Assembly: GCA_022578605.1 (NCBI GenBank)
Contig: MU394079.1
Location: 62,001 to 126,000 of the forward strand
Length of the DNA stretch: 64,000 nt
Source: Camillea tinctor
Taxonomy: Eukaryota; Ascomycota; Sordariomycetes; Xylariales; Xylariaceae
Direction: 5' to 3'
Of the stretch, positions 1-9,962 are shown piece by piece. Both the position numbers and the translations under genes were made by a program. The notes under the pieces are model-generated. The model worked only from the letters and a program-made list of their open reading frames with translations, had not been told where the DNA came from and ran no database searches. Position 1 is the first letter of the stretch. Each line of letters opens with the position of its first letter.

Positions 1-1935
1 AGAGCGTATGCACATCCTGGCAGAAGGCCCTCAACCCACCTGGGTTGTCTCTCCTGTCTAAGATTCATCCTTCGCATCTTGCCCTATCCCGTCAAGCTTA
101 TGATCAGTCGATCACAGTAGTGCGGGACAAAGATCACTTGCTACCCCTTTCGCAGAGTTTGCTTCAGGAGGAAGAGCTTTTACTACTAACACCCTTAGTT
201 AAGCCATTACCAGCATCAGCAGCTACCAAGAGCATCATGGAGAAGGGTAATACGAAGGCCGCCTCATCTCTACACGAAAGATGGACTCATCAAGAACGGG
301 GTGCAATAATGAGCGGAGAAGGCGTTTTCCGAGAACTAGGAAGATCAATAGCACGTATACGTCACGGGAAACTCCTCCATACTTCCTATACTGCGAATGG
401 GCTTCGACCAGGTGAGAATACCCTAATTCCCATGAAACAATTTTTTGACACTAATGGACTTTTAGTTCACGAGAATCTGATCAACAGAGCATCTGCCATC
501 ATCATAGTGACTGCGGATGCCAATCGGAATATGTATCAATCCGGGTTTACAAAGCACGTTGCGATGATGTGCCATATGCTTCGCAGTACTGGGCATAAGA
601 AGTCGCTCATTGTGGTTGCTGTCAGTTCTCCATACGACTTCGCAATGGACAAATCAATCGGGACATACGTCTGCACGTTCGACTTTACGGAGACTGCTAT
701 GGCTTCTCTGGTACGAGCTTTGTACGGCGAATTTGTGCCATCAGGCTCCATGCCGGGAACTATGCGGAAGAGTAAAAAGGTGTCGAAGACCAAGCAGCAG
801 TGGCTTGTCGAGAACTATACCCGTGACCGAGATGGGCGCGGCCTCGACGAGCTGTTGAAAATACTCGCTCGTTCAAGCACACCAAGCCTACCTTATCTCA
901 CAGCTAGTGCGTCGACGTTCGAGTTGTTCAATACTAACGTCGAGGAGTCTCACTTTGTGGTGCGAAACAGCAGTACGCAAATGCTATACGGGTTCGCGGC
1001 TACGTATTTCATCAACGGAATTGGTATTATCGGTGCCATCTTTGTGGACCCTTCCAAACGAAATGTCTCGATCGGTCGATCGCTGCATCGTCGCGCTATG
1101 CGAGCCCTGCTTCAGAGACCGGGGCTCAAGAAGGTCCAACTCGGTATCACATTTCCTGGAGCGTTCCCCGGCGTGCCTGTGGATGAGAACGGGGGCAATA
1201 AAAGCTGGTTCGACAATGTTGGCTGGGACACACAATTCCCAAAACGATTAACCAACATGGTGATCGAGGACCTGGCCGCATGGACGGCGCCGGAGGGGCT
1301 TTCTCAAAGCATCCAACGAGCCAACATTAGCTTCGATCTCATCCACGGACTCGACAATGCTGAGTCTGTATTAACCCTGGTGGCAGGACAGGCGGGCCCA
1401 GAGGTTGTGGAGCTGTATCGGTTCGCTCTGCAGGACAAGAGCTGTGGAGTTGTGCGAGCCAAGAATGCGGCCGACAACTTGCTGGGGACCGTGATTATCT
1501 GCAAGAGCACCAGCCAACTATCGACATACATCCCGTCCCTTCATTCGGTCGGGCATGAGGAAGTCGGTGGCATCATTGCGCCAGTGACACCACCAACCGT
1601 GCACTCGAACCTCCTACTCCAAGGACTGGCGTTTATGGGTGTAAGGCAGAACAAGGCGCAAAAGTCAACCAAGAGCGTCTTGAGTTGGGTTAGTAGACGC
1701 ACTTCAGGGCATAACTATCCCTCCATTTACGAATAGCATTTCTAACGATGATTATATATACAGGTTCTTGACGAAGCTCACGACCTGTTTGCCGCGATGG
1801 GTTTCGAGGTGCAGCAGACGTTTGATGAGATCACGAACTCCCCTGAGAACGTAAGTATCGGCTCCCTCAAGTGTCGTTATCCGATGATCTTCGGTGGACT
1901 GACATGAAGAATGCAAGTTCTCGGACCTGGCTTGA
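1..1935 (+). CDS. GH3 beta-N-acetylglucosaminidase-like/GNAT fusion (NAG3/NGS1-like), 5'-partial
   Basis: The frame is open through the left edge, so the N-terminus and most of the GH3 catalytic domain lie outside. Exons: <1..1688, 1764..1850 and 1918..1935; the 75- and 67-bp introns have GTTAGT and GTAAGT donors, and the 3' end is less certain. The visible part starts in the C-terminal GH3 region (SRQAYDQSITVVRD, then LLPLSQ). About 300 residues further on comes a GNAT-like domain: FAATYFINGIGIIGAIFVDP followed by an acetyl-CoA-loop-like RNVSIGRSLHRRA, and a terminal MGFEVQQTFDEI. Known family: fungal NagZ-like GH3 proteins fused to an N-acetyltransferase, including Candida Ngs1 (GlcNAc sensor and histone acetyltransferase) and NAG3 of the Trichoderma GlcNAc cluster. 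The next three genes also belong to GlcNAc use, which supports this reading. Whether it hydrolyses or senses GlcNAc cannot be told, because the catalytic GH3 part is missing here. Confidence 0.85.
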
Positions 1936-2178
1936 ATCCCATGACACATGATTCAGAAGAATTACCTATTTTAGGCATGAGATGGATATGGAAGGATTCT
2001 CTTGTGTATTGATGTAAGGAAGGGAGAAGGGTGGCTGGCTTGGAACTTGGATATTAGCGCAAATCATCAGCATGTCTCATATTTGGTGGGTAAGTAACCG
2101 GCGTTTTGGGATCGATGGCAGTATATTTTTTATATTTTTTATTTCTTGTCCGAGTTCATTCTACAATCTCTTTACTAC

Positions 2179-2202
2179 TCTCTCTCTCTCTCTCTCTCTC
2201 TC
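2179..2202. repeat. (TC)n microsatellite
   Basis: Uninterrupted TC dinucleotide run, read directly. It lies downstream of the GH3-GNAT gene. Confidence 0.95.
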
Positions 2203-2881
2203 TTTTCCCTATTTCTGTTTCTCGTGTGGTCCAATGACGGGAGGCCTGCACAATTCAGCTTGACCAAATGATCTACTGCCGGTAATTATTTAGTTCCCGC
2301 TTCACTCGTGTTTTTTTACTGGTCCGCATCGTGTTAAAAATAGAAATATCATCATGCTTTTTAGACATTCATAGCCACAAAAACTACCTATGCGTACGTA
2401 CGTATGTTCGTTCCCATACCGACAGCAAGATTTGACAGGACCGAGAGGGGTTTTTATTATTATTTTTACTACATATTAGTTACTGGGATTATAGCGTGCA
2501 GTGTAGCAATTCCCCAGACTCCAGATATTTAGTCAATGTGCACTAGACTAGGATGTAAGGGGTTTCCGTTTCTTCAGCATCATTTTTTTTTCGGGGTTTA
2601 ATTCTCCAACGATTAGGTAGGTAAGTGGTAAGTAAGGGGTGATCGGGGTGAGGGGGCCATGGCTGATGGGGTTGCCTCACATGCAAGAGAAGCACCGAGG
2701 AACCGGTTTTGACTGATCAGTTACATAAGTTATCAAGGTAGGTAGGCCTCTTGCAGGCTGCGGGTCCCCCACCCAGTAATTGCTTTTCTAGAAGGTGGGA
2801 AAAGAGGTTGTGTTTGGCAAGAGACATATGATAGTAGGCGGGAAGCTTAATAACCCTAAGGTTTATCTCCAGGTTACCTAT

Positions 2882-3391
2882 TAGTGTAGTATAGTGTGTT
2901 AGTGTAGTGTAGTGTAGTGTGTGTACTTAGTAGGGTGCAGTAGGTAGTAGTGTGCGGAAGTGTGTCTTAACAACTTCTTAGTATGTCCTCTCTCCTCTCC
3001 CAGCGCAACAACCCCGACTGCCGCTGTCACCCACACATCCACTTTATCCTCTAGGTTAGTACATTAGTAACAAATGGAGGAACCTCTTCCCCCCTAACAA
3101 GGATCTAGTTAGGAGGTTTACCGTTAATACTAACCTAGTAAATATGTTCTAACCTACCTTAACCTTATAGTGTATAGTATATTTTTGCCTTCCTCTTTTA
3201 TTTCTCTCTATGTATTCCCAACTTGTCTCTCGCTTTTTCTAACCCGACAATCCTATCCATAGGTACCACTTATACTCCATCACCTATCCTCTGAGCGTCC
3301 AACTGGTCACTCGGTAATCTAAAATCCCGATAGCGACACTACTACACTAACCTACTACACTACCACTATCACTACTACACTACACACACTA
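2882..3391. repeat. inverted TAGTG-rich / CACTA-rich blocks
   Basis: The block at 2882-2925 is a degenerate tandem of TAGTG/TGTAG units. The block at 3336-3391 is rich in the complementary CACTA/CTACA units. The two are imperfect inverted copies about 410 bp apart, upstream of the NDT80-like gene. Confidence 0.6.
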
Positions 3392-4434
3392 TAACTAGTA
3401 TCTATGACGAGTTCCAAGGCTACGAATGGATGGGTTTACCGCCGTTGCTGACATCAATGTACATGTATGTTGTACCGATAGCTAGGTTAGCTTTGTGGCA
3501 CCTACTTGTACTGTACGACCTGCGTCTATTAGTCTATTAACCTACCTAACCTTGTACCCATACAGATTTCAGATTACAGATTGACGATTACCTACAGGCT
3601 AACCGCAGCCGTAATCAAAATCCCCACCTCCCAAGCCCCCCCCCATTGTATTGGTCGCTTCCACTCCCACTATCCTATCTGTTTCTTCTTTCTTTTTTTT
3701 AATCTAGACTAAGCTGTGCGTATGTGTGTGTGCGTGTTGTATGAAGGTGTACGTGCGTAGGTTATTATGGGTGTTGTTCGATATGTGTGCGTGTGCGTGT
3801 GTTTTCTAGAGGATTACCGATTATTACCTTTATTGTTTCAAGGTTGCCCGGTAGCGACATTTGTTCCTTCGGCTACCGTTTCCTAATTGCATTCTTATCT
3901 CAATTTAACTATTAACTATACGTTTTTAAACTTTACACCTTAACTTACTTTACCTATTACTTACCTATGTACTTACCGTACCTGCACTACCTATACTCGC
4001 TCCATAACATTACAACTACATAGCACCAAAGCGCCAACCACACCATCTCACCATCACTATTACTACTATCAACACCACCACCACTACTAACTAACTACTA
4101 TACCAACAATATTCAACGATTAACGATCTCTAGAACAAGAAAAGGAATAAACTCCACAAGAACCGGAGAAGAGAAAACGAGAAGAAAAAAAAGAGTCAAG
4201 AATAAAAAAGAAGAGAATAAAACTTGTCTCGGTCTTTTCGGTCGCATTGTAAAAAAAAAAAAAAAGACTCCCGTATCAAGAAAAAAAACTCCGAATTCCT
4301 AGTTTCCGCATTGGACCGTCTCCCTGTCGCTATACCCTCCAGTACAACGTCGGCCAGTCGCTCTATATACTCAATCATCGGCATCTCGTCTCGTGCCGAC
4401 CATCACGCCGGCCCGGGGGTTGTGGTCCCCTACA

Positions 4435-4494
4435 ATGCAATGGCGGCCTTCAACTCCATGCCGGCGCCCGGCCACGGCGAGGCTATGGGGTTGA
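4435..4494 (+). other. overlapping out-of-frame upstream ORF
   Basis: An ATG at 4435 lies 5 bases before the chosen start (4440), in another frame. It opens a 19-codon frame ending in TGA at 4492-4494, inside the main coding sequence. Both ATGs have a purine at -3 (A for the first, G for the second), so scanning ribosomes could divide between them. Confidence 0.5.
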
Positions 4495-6241
4495 ATGCTG
4501 CGATGGCCAACTCGGGTCTCGGTATTGACAGTTTTGAGCCTGATATCAACTTTGACGAGTCTATGTTGTAAGTCTTCTGTCTCGTCGCGCCATTCCATCC
4601 GCCCCCTATCTCCTTCCAACCAATGCGCGAGCAACTCAAGCTGCTCACCTTGACCGAAAGACAACAATTCGTGCTGACACCTCCTCCCCCTTTCCCCCCC
4701 TGCTCAGAGAGGGTGTTAATGGCGGTCTGCCTCCTTTACCATTCACATCGTCGTATGACTTCGAGACCTTCTCGACCACCTTCGAAGATCCCTTCAACTA
4801 CTCTAGACCCTACGAAGCCGCGCCGCATCACGAAGATCTGCACGATGGAGGATCCTCCCCCCAACAGCCCGATGACAAACTCCTCGGCTTCTCCACCACA
4901 AATGTCAAGGCTACCCCCCTAGACGACACCCTCGGCACCTATTCCGAGCTCAACATGTCGGCCGAGCTGTACGGCATGTTCTTCGTCGCCGAAGATGTCT
5001 TTGGTGGCGAGTCGGCCGGGCGTCCCTTGGAATTAACCTGCTACCGGCGGAACCTGTGGCAATGCTCGGGACAGATAACCATGCCGCGACACTGCACCCA
5101 GGTCATGAACGAGCAGGGGCGCGCCATTCCCATAATAGAATTCTATGCCTCCATATCTGCCATCGAAAGTATCGAGGGCAAGTCGACCGAGATCATATCT
5201 ATACCGTGGAAAAGCAACAATCCCGCTCTCGGCGAAGGCCAGGAAACCAAGGTGGTGGGTGCGCCGCCAAAACTGTTACTCGACCTCAGTGGGGGCCAGG
5301 ATATTGACGGGCATCGCGTGAGCGTCCCGGTATCGTGGAAGCGGTTGCAGTTCAAAAGCGCCACCGCCAATAACGGGCGCCGGAAAGGCCTTCAACAGCA
5401 CTATGTTGTGCAGATCAGCCTCCTGGGCAAGATGAAGGCCGGTGGCGAACTGATGAAGATTGCCGATATCCAAAGCGGACCCGTCATTGTGCGCGGCCGG
5501 AGCCCTCGCAATTTCGATAGTAGAAAAGATGTGCACCTTACCGGAGACAAGAAAACTCCCGGCAGCACGGAAAAGCCGCGCACGCATAGTGATGCGAGTG
5601 CTGCCCCGACCCCGAATCTGAAGCACGAGCGAACGGATTCGTCGAATAACCTGAATCAGTACTCCTCGGGTGGAGCCACCAATACTCCTAGAGCCAACGA
5701 TTGGACATCACCTCCAACCTCGACGTATGGCGGCCAGACCAGCTCTCAGCAACATCCGTCCAAGAGAATGGCTCTTTCTCCTAACATGAATAGGCCGCCA
5801 GTGCCATCATGGGGGAAGGAGGCTAGGACCCCCACGCTACCGAACCACCCAAAGAACTCATCATCTCACTCTGGGCCTATAAATCTGTCCCTCTCGGAGG
5901 ATGAACGGAGCCCCAATAACCGATCGAATTCCGATCTACAGAGCCCCCGGATGCACCGGGCTTCATCGAGCCACGCGGCAGGCGCTAGCCCACCGGAGGA
6001 GGAGGAAGAATTATATGAGTACTTCCCACTCAGTGTAGATGATTGGTATGGTTACCCTTGCGCAACCCTGATACGAACGAAATGCATTGAGATTGCTAAC
6101 CTTATCCCCCTTTCCGGAAACAGGACACCTCTTGTCGATACTGTATATCGCCCCCATATCGTTCACCATATCGCGGTCCCGCAGGAGATCAAGGCACAAC
6201 AGATCAGAAGTAAATCTAAGAGATATTTCTCAGCGGAATGA
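4440..6241 (+). CDS. ron1: NDT80/PhoG-like transcription factor, RON1-like regulator of GlcNAc genes
   Basis: Exons 4440-4567, 4708-6045 and 6124-6241 give 527 residues with all phases agreeing. The NDT80-type DNA-binding domain spans about residues 126-315: MSAELYGMFFVAEDVFGG near its start, LTCYRRNLWQCSGQI in the middle, then WKRLQFKSATANNGRRKGLQ, IADIQSGPVIVRG and RSPRNFDSRKD. A Ser/Pro/Asn-rich linker follows, then a conserved-looking tail: YEYFPLSVDDW, VYRPHIVHHI and QQIRSKSKRYFSAE. NDT80 proteins bind CRCAAAW-like sites. Filamentous fungi have several paralogues (VIB-1/XprG, FSD-1, RON1). The domain differs from what I know of VIB-1, and the neighbours are GlcNAc genes, so I prefer RON1, the activator of the Trichoderma GlcNAc cluster. 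VIB-1-like is the alternative. The start at 4440 was chosen because MAAFNSM begins conserved-looking sequence right after a purine-rich leader. The last intron (78 bp) has no stop and keeps frame. Confidence 0.88.
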
Positions 6242-8198
6242 AAGAAAAGGGAAAGAAAAAAAGAGAAGACAGCACCCTCCTCCTTCCTCTCCCCTCTCCC
6301 CCTAAGAGAATAAGAGGCATGAAAGATGAGAAGAATTCAAACTTGCTTTAACCAAAAGGTAGTCATGATATAAATAACGACGATCGTGGGAAGGGTGGAT
6401 GCGGAAGGGAGGTTTTTTCCCCTTTTCCTTTATTTTTTTTTATTATTAAAAAAGAAAAAAAAAGGGGGGGAGAAGGAGGGGGGGTTGCGCGGACAAGGCA
6501 GACGCGAGAACGTGCTGACGACGGCATGAGAACATGGCGTTTTTATTTATTTTTTTTCCCTTCCATTATTATTCCCCCTTTCCCGCCTTAAGGTCTTTCA
6601 TTTCTGGCTTCTTTTTATTTTCGACTTTTTTTTTTTTTTATAAACCTTCCTTCTTGTTGTTTAAAGAAAAAGAAAAGGGAAATTGGGTTTTTTGTGGGTG
6701 TGTGATTTATCTATTACTTTATGTATGTTGTTTTTATAAATCTTTGAGAGCATATATGAGAACCAATTGTTTTTTCTTTTGGTTTACAAAGCTTTTTTTT
6801 AAGGGATTGGTTTTGGTTCTTGGGAAGAAAGGGGGAAGAAAGGAAGGAAGGAGGTGAGGAAAGGGGATCTTAAAGAGAATTAAACTTGTAGTATAGCCAA
6901 ATTAGGAGGTAGTTAGGGTATTTTTTTTTCTTTTTTTCTCTCTTACATCTTCCTCACAGTTTTCCTTTTTCTAGGAAGGATTTATTGTTGAGATGATTTA
7001 CTAACCGCTTCTTTTTTTTTCTTCTTGCTTTATCTTTTTTTCTGGAGTTGGGTTCCTGAGAGGAATTACTTTGAGACGTGTCAGATGCGGCCCCCTCTAC
7101 CTTCTGGGTTCTTATCCTTGCTCTCTCGTGGTTCCCTATCCTATTGTCATGCTGATTGCTTGAGAATACTGAATGTTCCCCCCTCCTCTCTGCTATGCCC
7201 CTGTATTCCGCATGCTGAAGACAGTTGAAGAGTTGAAAGAAAGAAAAGAAAAGAAAAGAGAAGAGAAGACAAAAAGATCGTTTAGCTTAGTTTCTTGTTG
7301 TACCGTAGTTACCTCGGGTTATTAGCTCTTCATTTCTCTCGGTTGATTCATGATAAATAGACTATGTAGCCACGAGCTGTGCTGTGTGCCGGGGCGATAG
7401 CAACGGTAATGGGAAATGTGATTAACTTGAATTTTTTTTTGCTCTTGGTAGACTTATCAATTGTTATATGATGTTCCCCCCTTTTTCTTTCCTTCCTTCC
7501 TCTTTCCCCCTTTCGAGCCTTGTTCTCCCTGAGCCTGTACGTGCGTACGTAGACAAGGTCATTAATGGATATATACAATGGTGTTGTTACTATGTACTAC
7601 ATGCAGGCTCATTCCGGAGAGATGGATTATAAAGGGGGGGTCAAAGGAAATTGGAAAAAGGAGGATGGTCAGAAAAAAATAAAAAGAAGATAGCCGAACG
7701 CCTTCTAGATGCCCGCGCTTATTCGTCCAAAAAAGTAAAAATCTCCATCCAACCACCCATCCATCCCATCCCATCCCATTTGTTCATTCGTCCATCCATC
7801 CGTCCGTCTTATCAGCTTTGACTGGTTTGTTTCAAGGGGGGAAAAGCCCTTCATGTATGCTAATATAACCTTTCCTCTCTCAATGGTGCTTCGGACACCT
7901 GAAAGAAAAAAAAGGCATGATTAAATCCTCCTTTTCTGCTCCTTGTGAATCCTCACCACCCTCCTTAGATCGCTTATTCGCTTTACACGCTCGTACATTA
8001 CCCCTAGACGTGATGTAGGGGAAGGAAAAGAAAGAAGGGAATTGATTCCCGATTCCCTTAGGGGAGAAAAAAAAGAGAAAGAGAAGGAGACGTATATACA
8101 TATACGTTAGGAAAAAAGAGGAAGACGGTTAAACGAAAAGGGTTTGAATGATTTTTTGTTCTTTTTTTTCCCTTCTTTTCAGATGATGTGACCTCTCG
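6242..8198. other. convergent 3' region between ron1 and hexokinase genes
   Basis: No gene is visible. The region is very rich in homopolymers: T runs near 6430, 6620 and 7010, A/G runs at 6448-6483, and GAAAA repeats near 7230-7270. CATCC/CATCCC repeats occur near 7745-7800. It probably holds the 3' UTRs of both converging genes. Confidence 0.6.
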
Positions 8199-9962
8199 TC
8201 ACGCACCCTCAGCGACCGCACAACCCAGCGCCACTGCGGCGCCCAGGAGCGAGCTCTCGAGCGCGGGCACCAGGTCCACCGACCCGCGCGCGCTGTCGCC
8301 CACCAGCCCGTCGATGTACCGCTGGCACCGCCCTAGGTACCCGGGGTAGTGCTCGATGACGGAGCCGTTGAAGGCGACCTTGGTGGCGGCGGGGGAAGAT
8401 GAGGTGGTGACAGGGGTGCAGGCGGTGGAGGTAGAGGTCTCGTCCCCGGTCTCGAACCGCAGCTCCCAGAGCGAGAACACGGAGGCAGCTAGCAGGGCGG
8501 CCGAGCGCCGCGAGATGAACGAGGCGAGAGTGCGGATAGCTAGCATATCTGCGTGCGAGGGTGGGGACGCGAAGTCCGGATGCGCAGTGGTCAGGGCTGC
8601 GGTGGCTTTCTCAAGGGTAGAGGATGTGTCACTATTGTAAGAAGCAGGGTTAGTTGATGATTGCTCTATTTTGTTTTTTGATTGACCGTAATGGAGGTCG
8701 GTGGACTTACGCTTCTATTCTGGATAGGACTTCGGTGTCGAGCGAGTAGGGGCTCGATAGCGAGGGGGGCAGCTTGCCGCCTAGCAGGCCCGTCGTCTCG
8801 ACGGCCTCAACGATGGCGAGCCGGCATATCTCGCCTAGGTAGAAGCCACTGAGCATGTGCTCGAGAGGCTGGAAGTCTGGCCGTGGGTGGGATGCGTTGA
8901 GGAGCTCATCCCACCGTGTCACGGGTAGGATATCCTTGCCGAACATGCCGAGCTCGGTGTTGACGATGACATACTTGGCTGAGTCGAACCAGCCCTCTGG
9001 CCGTTTGCCGTACTTAGAGCGGCTGAGTGCAGATACCGGGAGGTGGACGGCAATGTTAGTGCCTGTTCCCAGTATCAAGCCGAATCGCGTCTCGGCGTGG
9101 ATGTAGGCTTGCGAGAGCAGCGTTGCAGAGCTGTCATTGACGATTGCCTCTAGCTGGACGTTCAACCCCTGTTTTCGACACGCGAATTTGATGATCTCGC
9201 CGAGGTCTTGGCCCATCAGGCCATTGGTGGCAAGGAAACCCTTGCCCATTCCGAGAAGGAGACCACCACCTAATGACACTTGCCTATGAGATAATTCTCA
9301 CGTTAGTGATCGGCACGGTGAATATATATATATATATATATATATAAGGAGGAATGAACGCACTCTACGGGGAAACTCCACGCTAGGCCCATTGGTATTG
9401 GGTCCTGGCCGTGCGAGACATCCTTGCTGATAACCTCGTGAATCCGCGACGCCATCCAATCAAAGAAGGCCATGCCCTCGAGTCGCTTGACCTCCGGTGT
9501 GATCTTAAAGTTCGATATCCGCACGATTTCGCTCTCCCGTCCGCTGGCTTCCCGGCCCCTTAACTCTACTAGAGCGACCCTCAACGTGGAACCCCCAACA
9601 TCGAGGGCGAGAAACTGTCCCTTTTCCTTCCCCGTGGGGAGCAGATGGTTGAAGGACGGGAGCATGCATTCGGCATGTGTCTGTAACCGTTCCCGAAACT
9701 GAGCCTTGAGATCCGAAGAGAACCTCCGCAATCCGTCTCCCTCGATGGGGCCTAATAACCTCTCCTCTGCTTCCCGCAAGAAATCCTCGATGGTCCTCGT
9801 CGTGTATATCCTGTGGCCGTTGGCATGGCGTTCTTTGAGCGTCTTGGGACTGATCCAGAAGGCAAGCAGAGCCTGCAAGAAGGACTTGCCCCGAAGAAAC
9901 GACTGGAGGGCCGCTAACAGTGATGTCCTTAACGCTGTCATGGTAAAAGTGAGTGGCTGCAT
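8199..9962 (-). CDS. hxk3: hexokinase-family kinase, N-acetylglucosamine kinase type (HXK3/NAG5-like)
   Basis: Exons on the minus strand: 9962-9364, 9283-8711 and 8631-8199, giving 534 residues; the introns (80 and 79 bp) use GTGCGT and GTAAGT donors. Hexokinase landmarks in order: phosphate-binding LALDVGGSTLRVALVEL (Asp121), sugar-binding region SFPVEQVSLGGGLLLG (about 196-211), MGKGFLATNGLMGQDL, catalytic Asp250 in AIVNDSSATLLSQAY, and nucleotide-binding LGTGTNIAVHLP. Yeast-type glucokinases usually show NDT-GT where this has NDSSAT, and WTKGF where this has GMGKGF, so it is a divergent member. Beside the GH3-GNAT, NDT80 and deaminase genes, the best reading is the kinase that makes GlcNAc-6-phosphate in the cytosol. 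An atypical regulatory hexokinase (HxkC/XprF type) is the alternative. The first ATG was taken; a second in-frame one at 9941 has a better Kozak context (ACC before ATG). Confidence 0.85.
9322..9346. repeat. (TA)n microsatellite inside hexokinase intron 1
   Basis: Uninterrupted TA run of about 25 bases lying within the 80-bp first intron (9284-9363) of the hexokinase gene. Length changes here would alter intron size without touching the coding sequence. Confidence 0.95.

Larger units (their letters stand above)
1936..4439. other. intergenic region and long putative leader of the NDT80-like gene
   Basis: No coding frame is convincing here. The stretch holds a CT microsatellite (2179-2202), TAGGTAGG motifs (near 2615 and 2736), TAGTG/CACTA-rich inverted blocks (2882-3391), GT-rich DNA (3720-3805), a purine-rich stretch (4131-4215) and a 15-base A run (4251-4265). 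The last 300 bases read like a fungal 5' leader. Confidence 0.6.

Noticed and set aside
536..1531. Several frames on both strands overlapping the GH3-GNAT gene (for example 610-858, 907-1251, 984-1235)
   Set aside because: They are shadows of the well supported coding frame and have no motifs of their own.
4224..4439. In-frame upstream extension of the NDT80-like protein from 4224
   Set aside because: It begins at TTG, not ATG, and runs through an A-rich leader including a 15-base A run.
6534..6857. 107-codon frame rich in Phe and Leu
   Set aside because: It is a product of T homopolymers in the 3' region; composition is not protein-like.
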